From Solihabitans fulvus (GTDB taxonomy: Bacteria > Actinomycetota > Actinomycetes > Mycobacteriales > Pseudonocardiaceae): 64,000 nt of DNA. The notes under the pieces are model-generated. The model did not search any database. It was not told the origin of the DNA and was given only the letters and a program-made list of their open reading frames with translations. Shown here one piece after another: positions 1 through 7,930 of this stretch. The stretch lies in the NCBI RefSeq assembly GCF_008386585.1, contig NZ_VUOB01000045.1:1-64000 (forward strand). The letters run 5' to 3'. Numbering within the stretch: the stretch's first letter is position 1; every line of letters starts with the position of its first letter. The position numbers were made by a program, and so were the translations under genes.

Positions 1-4
1 CAGT

Positions 5-1435
5 TCAGGTGACCACACACATACGAGCCTGCCCGGCGGCCTCTGCGGCCTTGTTGGCCAAGTCTATGGCGGCGGCGGCGGCTCGGGTGGCCCGTGCGGC
101 ATTGGCCTTGGCGGTGGCTGCGGAGGCACGAGCCGTGCTGGCATCAGCGCCGGCGTCCTGGGCGTAGCCGGCTGCGTCCTTAGCCGCGTCCGCGGCGTCA
201 TTGGAATGGTTACCGGCGTCGCTGGCGGCTTGAGCGGCCTCGCCTGCCCGTTTCGCGGCGTCCCCGGCGAACTGCGCTGCGTTGGCGGCATCGCTGGCCG
301 AATCGGCGATGGCGCTGGCGTCCTTGGCGGCTTGGCGGGCGGTCGACGCCTTGGTCGCGTCGCTGGCGGCATCCGCTGCGGCGTCGTACGCGCGCGAGGC
401 GGCCTGCCCGGCCTTGGCTGCCGCTGTGGCGGCGCGAGAGGCGGCGCCAGCCGCGACCTGTGCAGCGCCGCTGGCCGCGTTGGCGGCGTCGAGTGCCGCT
501 CGCGCGGCCAGCGCGGCCCCGTTGGCGGCTTCCGCCGCGCGACTGGCCGCGCTGGCGGCCTCACCGGCCTTGCCCTTGGCTGCTGCGGCTGCGTCTCTGG
601 CGTTCTGGGCTGCCTGACGCGCGGCAGCTGCGGCGGTCTCGGCCCGGTCCGCAGCGTCTTTGGCGGCTTGTGTCTGCTGTGAGGCTTGTGCGCCAGCGTC
701 TTGGGCGACGGCGACCAGTTGGCTGATAGTGGCAGTCTCCTGATCGCGGGCCTGTGCCACGGGCCAGTCACGATCGAGGAACTGAGTCAGGGCCTCGGTG
801 GTGTTGGCGGTGAGGGCCTGCTGGGCGACCTTCTTCACCTCGGGGCCGCCGGCAGACATGATCTGGTTGACGCGGATCCGCTGGTCGATCGCCCACGGAA
901 TCCGCCAGCCGGAGTCCAGGAACTGCTGTGAGGCTTCGACAGTGTTGGCCTTGAGGGCTTGTTGGGCGGCGTCCTTCACCGACGGCCCACCCGCGGACAT
1001 CATCTTGTTGACCTGGATCCGCTGGTCGATCGCCCACGACGTGCGCCAGCCAGAGTTCAGGAATTGGGTCAGCGCGTCATCGGTGTTGGCTTTCAGGGCT
1101 TGTTGGGCGGCGTCCTTCACCGACGGCCCACCCGCGGACATCATCTTGTTGACCTGGATCCGGTGGTCCATCTGCTCGGACTGCTTGTGTCCGGTGGTAA
1201 GGAAGGCCCGTACGTCGGCGTCGGAGCCTGTCAGGGCCGTCTCCGCGTCTTCTCGTGTCACCGGCCCCCCGAAGCGCCACAACGTCAGGACGCGAGCGCG
1301 ATCGCTGGCCTGCCCCGTGGATGTTGTGTCCGCGCGGGCCGCCGGCACGGCGAGAAGGCTGGCCAGCAGCGCTCCAACGACTGGCATCAGGGTTACGGCC
1401 GCAACTGGCCGAAACCTCCACCATCTGTTACTCAT
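5..1435 (-). CDS. Secreted ALF-repeat protein with alanine-rich coiled coil
   Basis: The first 35 residues form a Sec signal peptide (basic start, hydrophobic core, cleavage near AARA). Residues about 45-230 carry four tandem units of about 47 residues resembling the ALF short-repeat family of actinomycete secreted proteins; units share the core MSAGGPSVKDAAQQALKANT. Residues about 240-470 are almost purely Ala, Asp, Lys and Arg in heptad-like order, predicting a long coiled coil. The protein ends a few residues after a single late cysteine (M-C-V-V-T), so it is complete. The ATG at 1435 has GGGGAG upstream. No catalytic motif is visible; a structural or envelope role is inference. It is divergent from the gene at 1703. 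Confidence 0.85.
   Translation of the reverse strand: MSNRWWRFRPVAAVTLMPVVGALLASLLAVPAARADTTSTGQASDRARVLTLWRFGGPVTREDAETALTGSDADVRAFLTTGHKQSEQMDHRIQVNKMMSAGGPSVKDAAQQALKANTDDALTQFLNSGWRTSWAIDQRIQVNKMMSAGGPSVKDAAQQALKANTVEASQQFLDSGWRIPWAIDQRIRVNQIMSAGGPEVKKVAQQALTANTTEALTQFLDRDWPVAQARDQETATISQLVAVAQDAGAQASQQTQAAKDAADRAETAAAAARQAAQNARDAAAAAKGKAGEAASAASRAAEAANGAALAARAALDAANAASGAAQVAAGAASRAATAAAKAGQAASRAYDAAADAASDATKASTARQAAKDASAIADSASDAANAAQFAGDAAKRAGEAAQAASDAGNHSNDAADAAKDAAGYAQDAGADASTARASAATAKANAARATRAAAAAIDLANKAAEAAGQARMCVVT
954..1162 (-). repeat. Tandem intragenic direct repeat encoding ALF units
   Basis: A 68-base block at 954-1021 recurs identically at 1095-1162, a period of 141 bases or 47 codons. 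The identity is at DNA level including third positions, so this unit was duplicated or gene-converted recently compared with the other, more diverged ALF units of the same gene. Confidence 0.85.
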
Positions 1436-1631
1436 GCATACTCCCCATGCATTCAGCGCGCGAAATGATCATCTATTCGCGACGTCATACACTAACCGAA
1501 AGACGAGCCATGGTGCCGCCGTCGGCGTGTCATACAGAATCGCCGTCGCCGGACGAGACGAATATCACCATCCCCTTCATGTGTTGACGAGCGGGCGACG
1601 CACCCTTACCGTCACCTGGCTACATCAAGAC

Positions 1632-1662
1632 TTGACAAAGAGTTGCGATACTGTTTTTGATA
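1632..1662 (+). promoter_or_regulatory. Putative promoter of the 1703 gene
   Basis: TTGACA at 1632-1637 is followed by a T/A-rich stretch (TTGATA at 1657-1662, spacer 19) that could act as a -10 box. It would place the start of transcription some 30 bases before the ATG at 1703. The spacer is longer than ideal. Confidence 0.4.
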
Positions 1663-1702
1663 TCTCGCAGAACACGGCGTGAGTAGATTTACAGGGGCAA
1701 AC

Positions 1703-3742
1703 ATGCGATTGTTCTTTCGATTCCTGGCCTTCATTGCCGTTGCTGGGACTGCTGTATCTTTCGGTGCTGCGGTCGCTGTGGCGGCACCCAACAGCACGCC
1801 AGCGGCAACCGGTGAGCAGCCGCCTCTGGTCGAGGATTTCACTTACCCCGGCGCGGACAAGATCCTCGCGGACTACGGGGTCCAGTTGATCAGTGGCGAC
1901 GGGCGCATCGTGTTCGCCGATTGTCCCACCGGACCCGACACGGTCGGCGTGATCCTTGTGAACACCGCGAAACACATCGGTACCGGGCGAAGTGGGAACG
2001 TGTGCTTCCAGGTCACCGGTCCGACTGGGCACCTGAGCCTGAAGGTCCCCGCCGTCTATGCCATCCAGGGCGACGGCCTGGGACAGGAGCAAGGGCACGC
2101 GCTACGAGCCGCGCTGACCACCGACGCCGGGCAGCACACCACCCTCGACGTCGGGCCCGGCGAGATTAAGCAGGTCGGTATCACAGCCAACCCGCCCACC
2201 GCGCCCACAACGCTGCTGCAGTTGGACGCCTCGCCTGCTGGATCCTCGCCGCCGCCCTCGGGGCAGAACACGAGCACCTCGCGCATCGCGAAGATCAGTG
2301 TCGGCGCGGCTGGCTACCTGGGAAGCCGGGCTTGTAGCGGCGTGTTGGTCGACCCGCAGTGGGTGGCCACCGCCGCCTCCTGTTTCGCCGACGACCCGGC
2401 CAAGGGCTACGCCGTCGCGGCGGGTGCGCCGAAGCAGAAGTCCACCGTCACCCTCGGGCGTGCCAGCCTCGCCGAGGCCGACAAGGGCCAGACCGTGGAC
2501 ATCACCACCCTGGTCCCCCGCAACGATCGCGACCTCGTGCTCGCCAAGCTCGTCACGCCGATCACCGGCATCACGCCGCTGCCCCTGGGTGGCACGGCCC
2601 CGGCCTCGGGTGAGGCGTTGCAGATGGCCGGCTACGGCCGCACCGCCACCGAATGGGGCCCCAACCAGACCCACCGCACCGCCGTCGCGGCCGGGGTCGC
2701 CGCGGACACCACCCTCGCGGTCACCCCCGCCGCCGGTGGCGTGGGGCCGTGCAAGGGTGACGCCGGTGGCCCCGTCACCCGCGACCTGGCAGGCGGCCAG
2801 TCCGAGCTCGTCGCGATCGCCAGCACCGCAACCCAGAACGGCTGCCAGGGCGCGCCGCCGGCCACCGCCCAGGCCGCGACCCTGGCCCGCGTCGACAACG
2901 TCGTGGACTGGGTGAAGTCGACGGTCGGGCCGGACAACAGGTTGTCCATCAAGGACGGGAACCTCTACGACAACTGGGTCGACGTCCTTCAGCGCGGCGC
3001 GACCACCTTCGAGGTCGACGGCAACCGGATCGCCACCCAGACCCAGGACGGCAAGCTCTGGGTCAAGGAGGGCAACCTCTACGCCGACTGGACCGACCTC
3101 AAGAAGGACGGCGTGGTCAAGTTCGCGCTCAGCGGGACTCGGGTGGGTGTGCTCACCAAGGACGGCACGCTGCTGGTCAAGGACGGCGCGCTGGACCAGC
3201 CCTGGGTCGAGCAAGGCACCGGTGTCACCGACTTCCGCCTGACTGGCAACCGCATCGGCTGGCTGCACGGCGGGACGCTGACCGTCCGCGAGGGCGGCCT
3301 CACCGACAAGCCCATGGACGCCTACAGCGGCGGCCTGGCCAAGTTCGAGATGAACGGCAACCGGATCGCGATCCAGACCACCGACGCCAAGCTCTGGGTC
3401 AAGGAGGGCAACCTCTACGCGGACTGGACGAAGATCCTCGACAACGGGGTCGACGACGTCCAGCTCTCCGGTGACCGCATCGGGATGCTGCAGGCCGGCA
3501 AGTTCTGGGTCAAGGAAGGCAACCTGTTCCAGCCCTGGACCGAGGTCTACGGGAGCAACGTGGCCAAGTTCCAGCTCAGCGGCGCCCGCGTCGGCGTGCT
3601 CCTGACCGACAAGCACCTGTGGGTCAAGGAAGGCAACCTGTTCGAGAAGTGGACGGACCAGGCCGGCGACGTCGTCGACTTCCGTCTGGCCGGCAACCGC
3701 ATCGGCATCCTCGCCGCCAACGGCAAGGTCGCACTCCGATAG
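1703..3742 (+). CDS. Secreted trypsin-like pseudoprotease with C-terminal propeller-like repeats
   Basis: Starting at ATG 1703 (AGGGGC upstream; a GTG at 1679 in frame has no RBS) gives 679 residues with a clean Sec signal peptide. Residues about 190-400 match a chymotrypsin-fold (S1) domain: the region WVATAASC corresponds to the usual TAAHC, DLVLAKL holds the Asp, and GDAGGP replaces GDSGGP. Thus the catalytic His is Ser226 and the catalytic Ser is Ala354, while Asp277 remains. Residues about 415-679 hold about seven repeats of about 40 residues with the motif LWVKEGNL, suggesting a beta-propeller or lectin-like domain. Related dead S1 domains with repeat tails occur in actinomycetes (recalled family knowledge). 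A binding rather than proteolytic role is inferred. Confidence 0.85.
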   Translation: MRLFFRFLAFIAVAGTAVSFGAAVAVAAPNSTPAATGEQPPLVEDFTYPGADKILADYGVQLISGDGRIVFADCPTGPDTVGVILVNTAKHIGTGRSGNVCFQVTGPTGHLSLKVPAVYAIQGDGLGQEQGHALRAALTTDAGQHTTLDVGPGEIKQVGITANPPTAPTTLLQLDASPAGSSPPPSGQNTSTSRIAKISVGAAGYLGSRACSGVLVDPQWVATAASCFADDPAKGYAVAAGAPKQKSTVTLGRASLAEADKGQTVDITTLVPRNDRDLVLAKLVTPITGITPLPLGGTAPASGEALQMAGYGRTATEWGPNQTHRTAVAAGVAADTTLAVTPAAGGVGPCKGDAGGPVTRDLAGGQSELVAIASTATQNGCQGAPPATAQAATLARVDNVVDWVKSTVGPDNRLSIKDGNLYDNWVDVLQRGATTFEVDGNRIATQTQDGKLWVKEGNLYADWTDLKKDGVVKFALSGTRVGVLTKDGTLLVKDGALDQPWVEQGTGVTDFRLTGNRIGWLHGGTLTVREGGLTDKPMDAYSGGLAKFEMNGNRIAIQTTDAKLWVKEGNLYADWTKILDNGVDDVQLSGDRIGMLQAGKFWVKEGNLFQPWTEVYGSNVAKFQLSGARVGVLLTDKHLWVKEGNLFEKWTDQAGDVVDFRLAGNRIGILAANGKVALR

Positions 3743-3756
3743 CGGACACAGCCAAG

Positions 3757-3808
3757 CGACAACGGCCGGCGCCCTGAGGTGAACGCTTCACAACGCCGGC
3801 CGTTGTCG
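3757..3808 (+). terminator. Strong hairpin after the pseudoprotease gene
   Basis: A perfect 15-bp stem (3757-3771 pairing with 3794-3808, arm CGACAACGGCCGGCG) lies 14 bases after the stop codon. No long T run follows, as is common in high-GC genomes. Confidence 0.75.
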
Positions 3809-3952
3809 TGCCGCGACGTTCGCCGCAGTCCATGCCGTGGCACGGTTAGTGGCACGAAACGGCATGAACCGGTGTGGTCGTGGCGCATCAGCGAGATGCA
3901 CTGTGTTGGCGAAGTCGCTGGTAGATGACTTGGTCAACACCCTGCCGGCACT

Positions 3953-3994
3953 TCCTAAACCGTGTCGCAGGTTCGAATCCTGCCGGGGGCACCA
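3953..3994 (+). other. 3' fragment of a tRNA-Arg(CCU)-like gene; probable attachment site
   Basis: Positions 3967-3983 form a perfect T arm (GCAGG, loop TTCGAAT, CCTGC), followed by an acceptor 3' strand CGGGGGC and an encoded ACCA end at 3991-3994. Just upstream, TTCCTAA resembles an anticodon loop with CCU, but the anticodon stem is broken and no matching 5' acceptor strand (GCCCCCG) or D arm precedes it. Such 3' tRNA fragments are what integrases leave at element boundaries, so I read this as an att site of an integrated element. No integrase gene is visible nearby. Confidence 0.55.
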
Positions 3995-4077
3995 AACAGA
4001 ACTGCGACACGTTGACCAGCGGTTTCATGGTCCATCGCTAGTGATAGCGGCGTCCTTGACGCTGTAGCCGCAGTGAC

Positions 4078-4108
4078 GGAGCCCCACCGCAGCACGCGGT
4101 GGGGCTCC
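4078..4108. terminator. Perfect hairpin, bidirectional terminator-like
   Basis: A 13-bp perfect stem (4078-4090 with 4096-4108, arm GGAGCCCCACCGC) and 5-base loop, followed by TTCTGCTCC. It lies between the tRNA fragment and the insertion sequence and no adjacent gene is recognised. Confidence 0.6.
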
Positions 4109-4500
4109 TTCTGCTCCACCGAGTTTCAAGCACGTCTTCGTTCCGGCTGGCTGGTGGCAGGCGATCATCTGCATCTGCGGGGAGAGCCTGTTCTGCGACC
4201 ACGTTGGTTTTGTCCGCCAGTTTCGACCGCGTTTCTCCGCGGGAACTGATCGCACCCCGCTCAGCCAGGAGGCTTGTGCTCGCGAACGGTGACCGCACCC
4301 CGCGCCACAGGGCAGAGCTGGACCTTCCTCGATCCTGGATACCTTCGGCTGGTGCGACGTCGCAGGTCCAGGTGGGGCGCCCGCAGCGAAGCGAGGACGA
4401 ACGACCTGGAGGTGCGAGGAGCATCGCCGACACTTGGGTACGAGGACAGCCCCGGTGCGGTCACCTCTGAGCGACATTGTGTCGTCGGCGGGCGAATGCT
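4109..4500. other. Gene-poor spacer left of the insertion sequence
   Basis: I see no supported gene here. Open frames on both strands lack ribosome binding sites and show no recognisable protein features. Base composition looks less skewed than in neighbouring genes, fitting decayed foreign DNA. Confidence 0.5.
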
Positions 4501-4523
4501 GGTTCTGGCACGGTTTCCGTGAT
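4501..4523 (+). repeat. Left terminal inverted repeat of the IS
   Basis: This 23-base sequence is the exact reverse complement of 6225-6247. It defines the left end of the insertion sequence. Confidence 0.9.
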
Positions 4524-4618
4524 GGACCCGGATGGCCGGCTGGACGCGCGGTAGTCAATCATGATCGAAGTGTGTCGATCTTGATCTGGTTCGGGTTCTC
4601 TGGCCGCATCTGACTGGC

Positions 4619-6211
4619 GTGCGGATCGACGCGGTGTGGACGGCAGGCCGCGTGGTGCGGATCGAGGCACGCACCAGCCCGGAATCGGCACCGTGCCCTG
4701 GCTGCGGGACAACATCGGGGCGGGTACATAGCCGCTACGACCGCCAACTCTCCGATACCGCCACTGCGGGCCAGGAGGTGCTGATTCGGCTGAGGGTGCG
4801 GCGATTGTTCTGCGACAACGCCGAGTGCGCGAGGAAGACGTTCGCTGAGCAGGTGCCCGAGTTGGCGGATCGGCACGCTCGGCGGACCACGGTCTTACAA
4901 CGAGTGCTGTGCGCGGTCGGGTTAGCGTTGGGTGGCCGTGCCGGCGCCCGGCTGACCAGCCACTTGGCGGCGTCGGTCAGCCGGATGACGCTGCTACGGA
5001 TACTGCGTGACCTGCCCGACCCGCAATGGCCCACCCCGAGGGTGCTCGGCGTGGACGATTTCGCCCTGCGTCGCGGCCACGACTACGGCACGTTGCTGGT
5101 CGACGTCGAGTCCCATCGCCCGGTGGACGTGCTCACCGACCGCACGGCCGCGACGCTGGCTGCATGGCTGCGCGCCCATCCCGGCGTGGAGATCGTCTGC
5201 CGGGACCGCGCCAGCGCCTACGCCGAGGGCACCCGAGAGGGAGCACCGGACGCGTTCCAAGTCGCCGATCGCTGGCACATGTGGAACAACCTGGCCGCAG
5301 CCGTCGAACGCGCCGTGGCCCGACACCAGAACAGTCTGACCGCCGCCCTGACCGTCCCCGCCGACGGCGGCGTCGACGACGAGACTCACGAAGACCAGCT
5401 CAACCTCGGTGCGCCCCCGCAGCCGGCACCACCAGCGCTCACGGCGGCGGACCGGACAGACCGGTGGGCGGTGCGAGCGCGGCAACGGCACGCGGCCGTG
5501 CGCGCCTTGCTGGCCGATGGTGTGGCGATCAACGAGATCTGCCGCCAACTCGGCCTCGCGCGCGGCACAGTGCGCCGATTCGCCCGCGCTGACACGGTCG
5601 AGGAACTGTTGACCCGTAACGGAACTGGGTACCGCCCCAGCATACTGGAGCCGTTCAAGCCCTACCTGCACCAACGCTGGAACGAAGGATGCACCAACGC
5701 TGCCGGTCTGTTCGCCGAGATCACCGCACGCGGCTATCGCGGCGGCCAGAACGTGGTTCGCCACTACCTGCGCCAGTTTCGTGTCGCCCCGCGTGCCCAG
5801 CGACCGCCGCGCAAACCGCCGTCAGTCCGTCGCGTCGTCGGTTGGATCATGACCGACCCGCAGAACATGGACGCCACCGACCAACAACGCCTGGATGCCA
5901 TCCTTGCGGCCAGCACGCACCTGACCGTGCTGGCCGGCCACGTCCGCGCCTTCGCCGCCATGATGTGCGCGCGCCGCGGGCAGGAGCTGGAAGCGTGGAT
6001 GGCCGCCGTCGATGCCGACGACCAACCAGCCCTTCACTCCTTCGTGCGAGGGCTCCGTAAAGATCAGGACGCGGTCACCGCCGGACTCACCCTGCCCTGG
6101 AGCAGCGGGATCGTCGAAGGCCATGTGAACCGTGTGAAGATGCTCAAACGCCAGATGTTCGGCCGCGCCAAGCCCGACCTGCTCCGCAAACGCGTCCTGC
6201 TCGCCGACTGA
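4619..6211 (+). CDS. ISL3-family transposase
   Basis: Catalyses movement of the surrounding IS. The N-terminus has an ISL3 zinc finger (CPGCG, then a CDNAEC pair), followed by the DDE core: GVDDFALRRG (first Asp), CRDRASAY (second Asp) with ADRWHMW after it, an inserted HTH (residues about 285-325, INEICRQLGLARGTVRRF), and the terminal WSSGIVEGHVNRVK block with the catalytic Glu. All motifs are intact and the 530-residue length is normal. The GTG at 4619 is the first canonical start in frame, yet homologous-looking residues (LVRVLWPHLTG) continue upstream in frame to about 4580 without ATG, GTG or TTG, so the true start is uncertain. Confidence 0.92.
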   Translation: MRIDAVWTAGRVVRIEARTSPESAPCPGCGTTSGRVHSRYDRQLSDTATAGQEVLIRLRVRRLFCDNAECARKTFAEQVPELADRHARRTTVLQRVLCAVGLALGGRAGARLTSHLAASVSRMTLLRILRDLPDPQWPTPRVLGVDDFALRRGHDYGTLLVDVESHRPVDVLTDRTAATLAAWLRAHPGVEIVCRDRASAYAEGTREGAPDAFQVADRWHMWNNLAAAVERAVARHQNSLTAALTVPADGGVDDETHEDQLNLGAPPQPAPPALTAADRTDRWAVRARQRHAAVRALLADGVAINEICRQLGLARGTVRRFARADTVEELLTRNGTGYRPSILEPFKPYLHQRWNEGCTNAAGLFAEITARGYRGGQNVVRHYLRQFRVAPRAQRPPRKPPSVRRVVGWIMTDPQNMDATDQQRLDAILAASTHLTVLAGHVRAFAAMMCARRGQELEAWMAAVDADDQPALHSFVRGLRKDQDAVTAGLTLPWSSGIVEGHVNRVKMLKRQMFGRAKPDLLRKRVLLAD

Positions 6212-6224
6212 GCCGAACGGCCAG

Positions 6225-6247
6225 ATCACGGAAACCGTGCCAGAACC
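6225..6247 (-). repeat. Right terminal inverted repeat of the IS
   Basis: Exact inverted copy of 4501-4523. It ends 26 bases before the first CRISPR repeat, i.e. inside what would be a 32-base spacer. Confidence 0.9.
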
Positions 6248-6273
6248 CGGATTGGACCGTCGTTGACACAGCC

Positions 6274-6485
6274 CTGCTCTCCACGCATGTGGAGATGGTC
6301 CGCAGTACGACTACCGGTGCCCACGCTGCCGCTGCTGCTCTCCACGCATGTGGGGGTGGTCCGGAATCATCTACGCCGACGACCTGCCCCATCGCCTGCT
6401 CTCCGCGCATGTTGAGGTGGTCCGATCGTCATTGACGCGATCCGCAACCGCACCAACTGATCTCCACGCATGTGGAGATGATCGA
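6274..6485 (+). CRISPR. Short orphan type I-E CRISPR array, 4 repeats and 3 spacers
   Basis: Four 29-base repeats start at 6274, 6335, 6396 and 6457, exactly 61 bases apart, separated by three 32-base spacers (6303-6334, 6364-6395, 6425-6456). The core is CTCCACGCATGTGGAG, a perfect hairpin, followed by a GATGGTCC-like end, matching the actinobacterial type I-E repeat pattern. Repeats 2 and 3 have several substitutions and repeat 4 is altered at both ends (CTGATCTCC start, ATCGA end), as expected of the leader-distal repeat, so the array reads left to right. A 26-base piece of a further spacer precedes repeat 1 and is cut by the IS. No cas gene is in the window, so the array is an orphan remnant. 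Confidence 0.92.
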
Positions 6486-6868
6486 TGGCCTGGGCTTTCG
6501 CCCAGAGCCAGCGGGCCCTCAGACCGTCGAGACGACAAGATTGGAACTTGCGCCCGCTTGGCCCCCAGGCATTTTGTGGGGTCAAACGACCTGGTTCATG
6601 CGGCCGCTGAGCTGGGACGAAACGTCCGGCGACGTCCGTGGACGTCCGCCACGATCCTGCGGGGTTGTCACGCAGTTAGTCACCCACTGGAGGCCCGGCT
6701 ACCTGCGCACCTTCAGAGGCACAGCATGTGGTGACGGTGTGGCTGTTGCTCACCGTCGCGATGCGTGCCGACTGAACTAGGAGGTACTGCACACGCGGTC
6801 GAGTGTCTGCCTGTCCGCGTCGGCGTGTTCCTGAACAGATTCCGAGTTCAGGCCCCGGTTGTTGAAGG
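6486..6868. other. Region without supported gene, right of the CRISPR array
   Basis: Short open frames cross it but none has a ribosome binding site or recognisable domain. No leader-like A/T-rich tract is seen here, consistent with the leader having been on the IS side. Confidence 0.5.
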
Positions 6869-7297
6869 TTACCGCGAGTTCGGAGAAGTCGTTGTACAGT
6901 GCAGAGAGAGACGAATAGGCTTTACTGTACTACCCGCCGAAAGGCGCAGGATTAAGGACTGCAAGTCCGCAGCTGTCTGGCGTGCAGCGGCTCCACGCAT
7001 GTACTGGGTATTACCTGCGGTCTGGTAGTAGGTATTGACAATCTGCACTCCCTTGACGCAGCCGAGGTCCTGCAGCGGGGCGACCGTAGGTGGAAGTCCC
7101 ATTGTCGTGGTCGGCGTTTGGGGCGGTACGGCTATCGACGTCGCGGGGTAGCTATACGGTGGCCGGAGCGGAGCCGTGGTGAACGTCGGTTGCGGTGTTG
7201 GTGCGGGATGCGGCGCCTCGTAGGCGAGGAACGCGACAAATAGTCCACCTACTGCTGCTATCGCGCTGACGGCGGCCCAGTTCGTCTTGGACCCCAA
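6869..7297 (-). CDS. Small membrane-anchored hypothetical protein
   Basis: 142 residues: a short N-terminal cytoplasmic stretch, one transmembrane helix (residues about 8-26), a Pro/Thr-rich linker (about 28-75) and a small external domain of about 65 residues with a cysteine near residue 80 and another near 133. The TTG start at 7297 is favoured by AGGAGG six bases upstream. I do not recognise the family. The gene is the first intact one to the right of the CRISPR/IS region and points toward it. Confidence 0.6.
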   Translation of the reverse strand: MGSKTNWAAVSAIAAVGGLFVAFLAYEAPHPAPTPQPTFTTAPLRPPYSYPATSIAVPPQTPTTTMGLPPTVAPLQDLGCVKGVQIVNTYYQTAGNTQYMRGAAARQTAADLQSLILRLSAGSTVKPIRLSLHCTTTSPNSR

Positions 7298-7457
7298 TCG
7301 AGCCTCCTACGCTGTCGACTCGCCCTCCTGCCGAGTATGGCCCTCGACCGGCTGGTGGCGTCAGAGGTCGACCGATGTCACCCGATCGACTGCCGCGTGG
7401 AGGTGTTCTGTGTCACCTGCCGCCGGCCAGTCCACCTGACAGGGGCCTGACAAACGA

Positions 7458-7497
7458 TCAAAGGCCTGATCACCGTTGCCGGTGATCAGGCCTTTGA
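7458..7497 (-). terminator. Terminator of the tRNA Gly-Cys-Val operon
   Basis: A perfect 18-bp stem (7458-7475 with 7480-7497) with a 4-base loop lies 15 bases beyond the 3' end of tRNA-Val. On the transcript it is AAAGGCCTGATCACCG and its complement, ending in TTTGA. Confidence 0.85.
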
Positions 7498-7512
7498 CCT
7501 GCCATTATCGGG

Positions 7513-7584
<72 letters not shown>

Positions 7585-7585
7585 G

Positions 7586-7657
7586 AGGCGGAGGCGGGAA
7601 TCGAACCCGCGTACAGGGCTTTGCAGGCCCTTGCCTAAGCCACTCGGCCACTCCGCC
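7586..7657 (-). tRNA. tRNA-Cys (anticodon GCA)
   Basis: Acceptor GGCGGAG/CTCCGCC with discriminator U, anticodon stem AGGGC/GCCCT around loop CTGCAAA, and T arm GCGGGTTCGATTCCCGC. Only one base separates its 3' end from tRNA-Val, so the two are cut from one precursor. Confidence 0.96.
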
Positions 7658-7711
7658 GTTTTCCTGAAGATGATCCCCAGGAGTCTGGCCGGACCTGAGG
7701 GGCCGCAGCCG

Positions 7712-7784
7712 AGCGGATGACGGGACTCGAACCCGCGACCCTCACCTTGGCAAGGTGATGCGCTACCAACTGCGCTACATCCGC
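7712..7784 (-). tRNA. tRNA-Gly (anticodon GCC)
   Basis: Acceptor GCGGATG/CATCCGC, anticodon stem CACCT/AGGTG around loop TGCCA-type TTGCCAA, T arm GCGGGTTCGAGTCCCGT, discriminator U. It is the promoter-proximal member of the Gly-Cys-Val operon, 54 bases before tRNA-Cys. Confidence 0.96.
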
Positions 7785-7855
7785 ATGCTCACTCGGGTTT
7801 CTTCTTCCGGCCGATCTTTCCGGCTGGAGTCCGTCCTCCGTGGTGCTGGAGAAAC

Positions 7856-7883
7856 CATATATGACGCCCCGAGTCAGGATCAA
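7856..7883 (-). promoter_or_regulatory. Promoter of the tRNA-Gly-Cys-Val operon
   Basis: On the minus strand TTGATC (7878-7883) and TATATG (7856-7861) are 16 bases apart, some 70 bases before tRNA-Gly. The same TTGATC/16-base arrangement occurs before tRNA-Val(CAC) at 10198, which supports both. Confidence 0.7.
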
Positions 7884-7886
7884 ATC

Positions 7887-7919
7887 GGGGTGCCCGTCGA
7901 ACCTGCTGACGGGCACCCC
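7887..7919 (-). terminator. Terminator of the SsgA-family gene
   Basis: A perfect 12-bp stem (GGGGTGCCCGTC arm, 7887-7898 with 7908-7919) begins 11 bases after the stop codon at 7931 and ends just before the tRNA operon promoter, insulating the two units. Confidence 0.75.
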
Positions 7920-7930
7920 ACCTGGTCTGA

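Larger units (their letters stand above)
4501..6247 (+). mobile_element. ISL3-family insertion sequence, apparently complete
   Basis: The element is bounded by perfect 23-bp terminal inverted repeats (4501-4523 and 6225-6247) beginning GGTTCTGGCACGG and contains one intact transposase gene filling most of its length (1747 bp total). Length, inverted repeats and transposase type fit the ISL3 family. The 8 bases flanking each end (CGAATGCT and CGGATTGG) do not match, so no target duplication remains; one flank was probably lost or rearranged. The right end sits 26 bases before a CRISPR repeat. Confidence 0.9.

Noticed and set aside
2102..3616. Long minus-strand frame opposite the pseudoprotease
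   Set aside because: Open because of high-GC codon bias; the plus-strand gene has a signal peptide, conserved domain and terminator.
4025..4558. 177-codon minus-strand frame left of the IS
   Set aside because: It crosses the IS left end, lacks an RBS and has no recognisable protein features.
4493..6255. Target-site duplication of the IS
   Set aside because: The eight bases on each side (CGAATGCT and CGGATTGG) do not match.
6991..7002. CTCCACGCATGT matching the CRISPR repeat core
   Set aside because: Only 12 bases match, out of register with the 61-base array period and inside the coding end of the gene at 6869.
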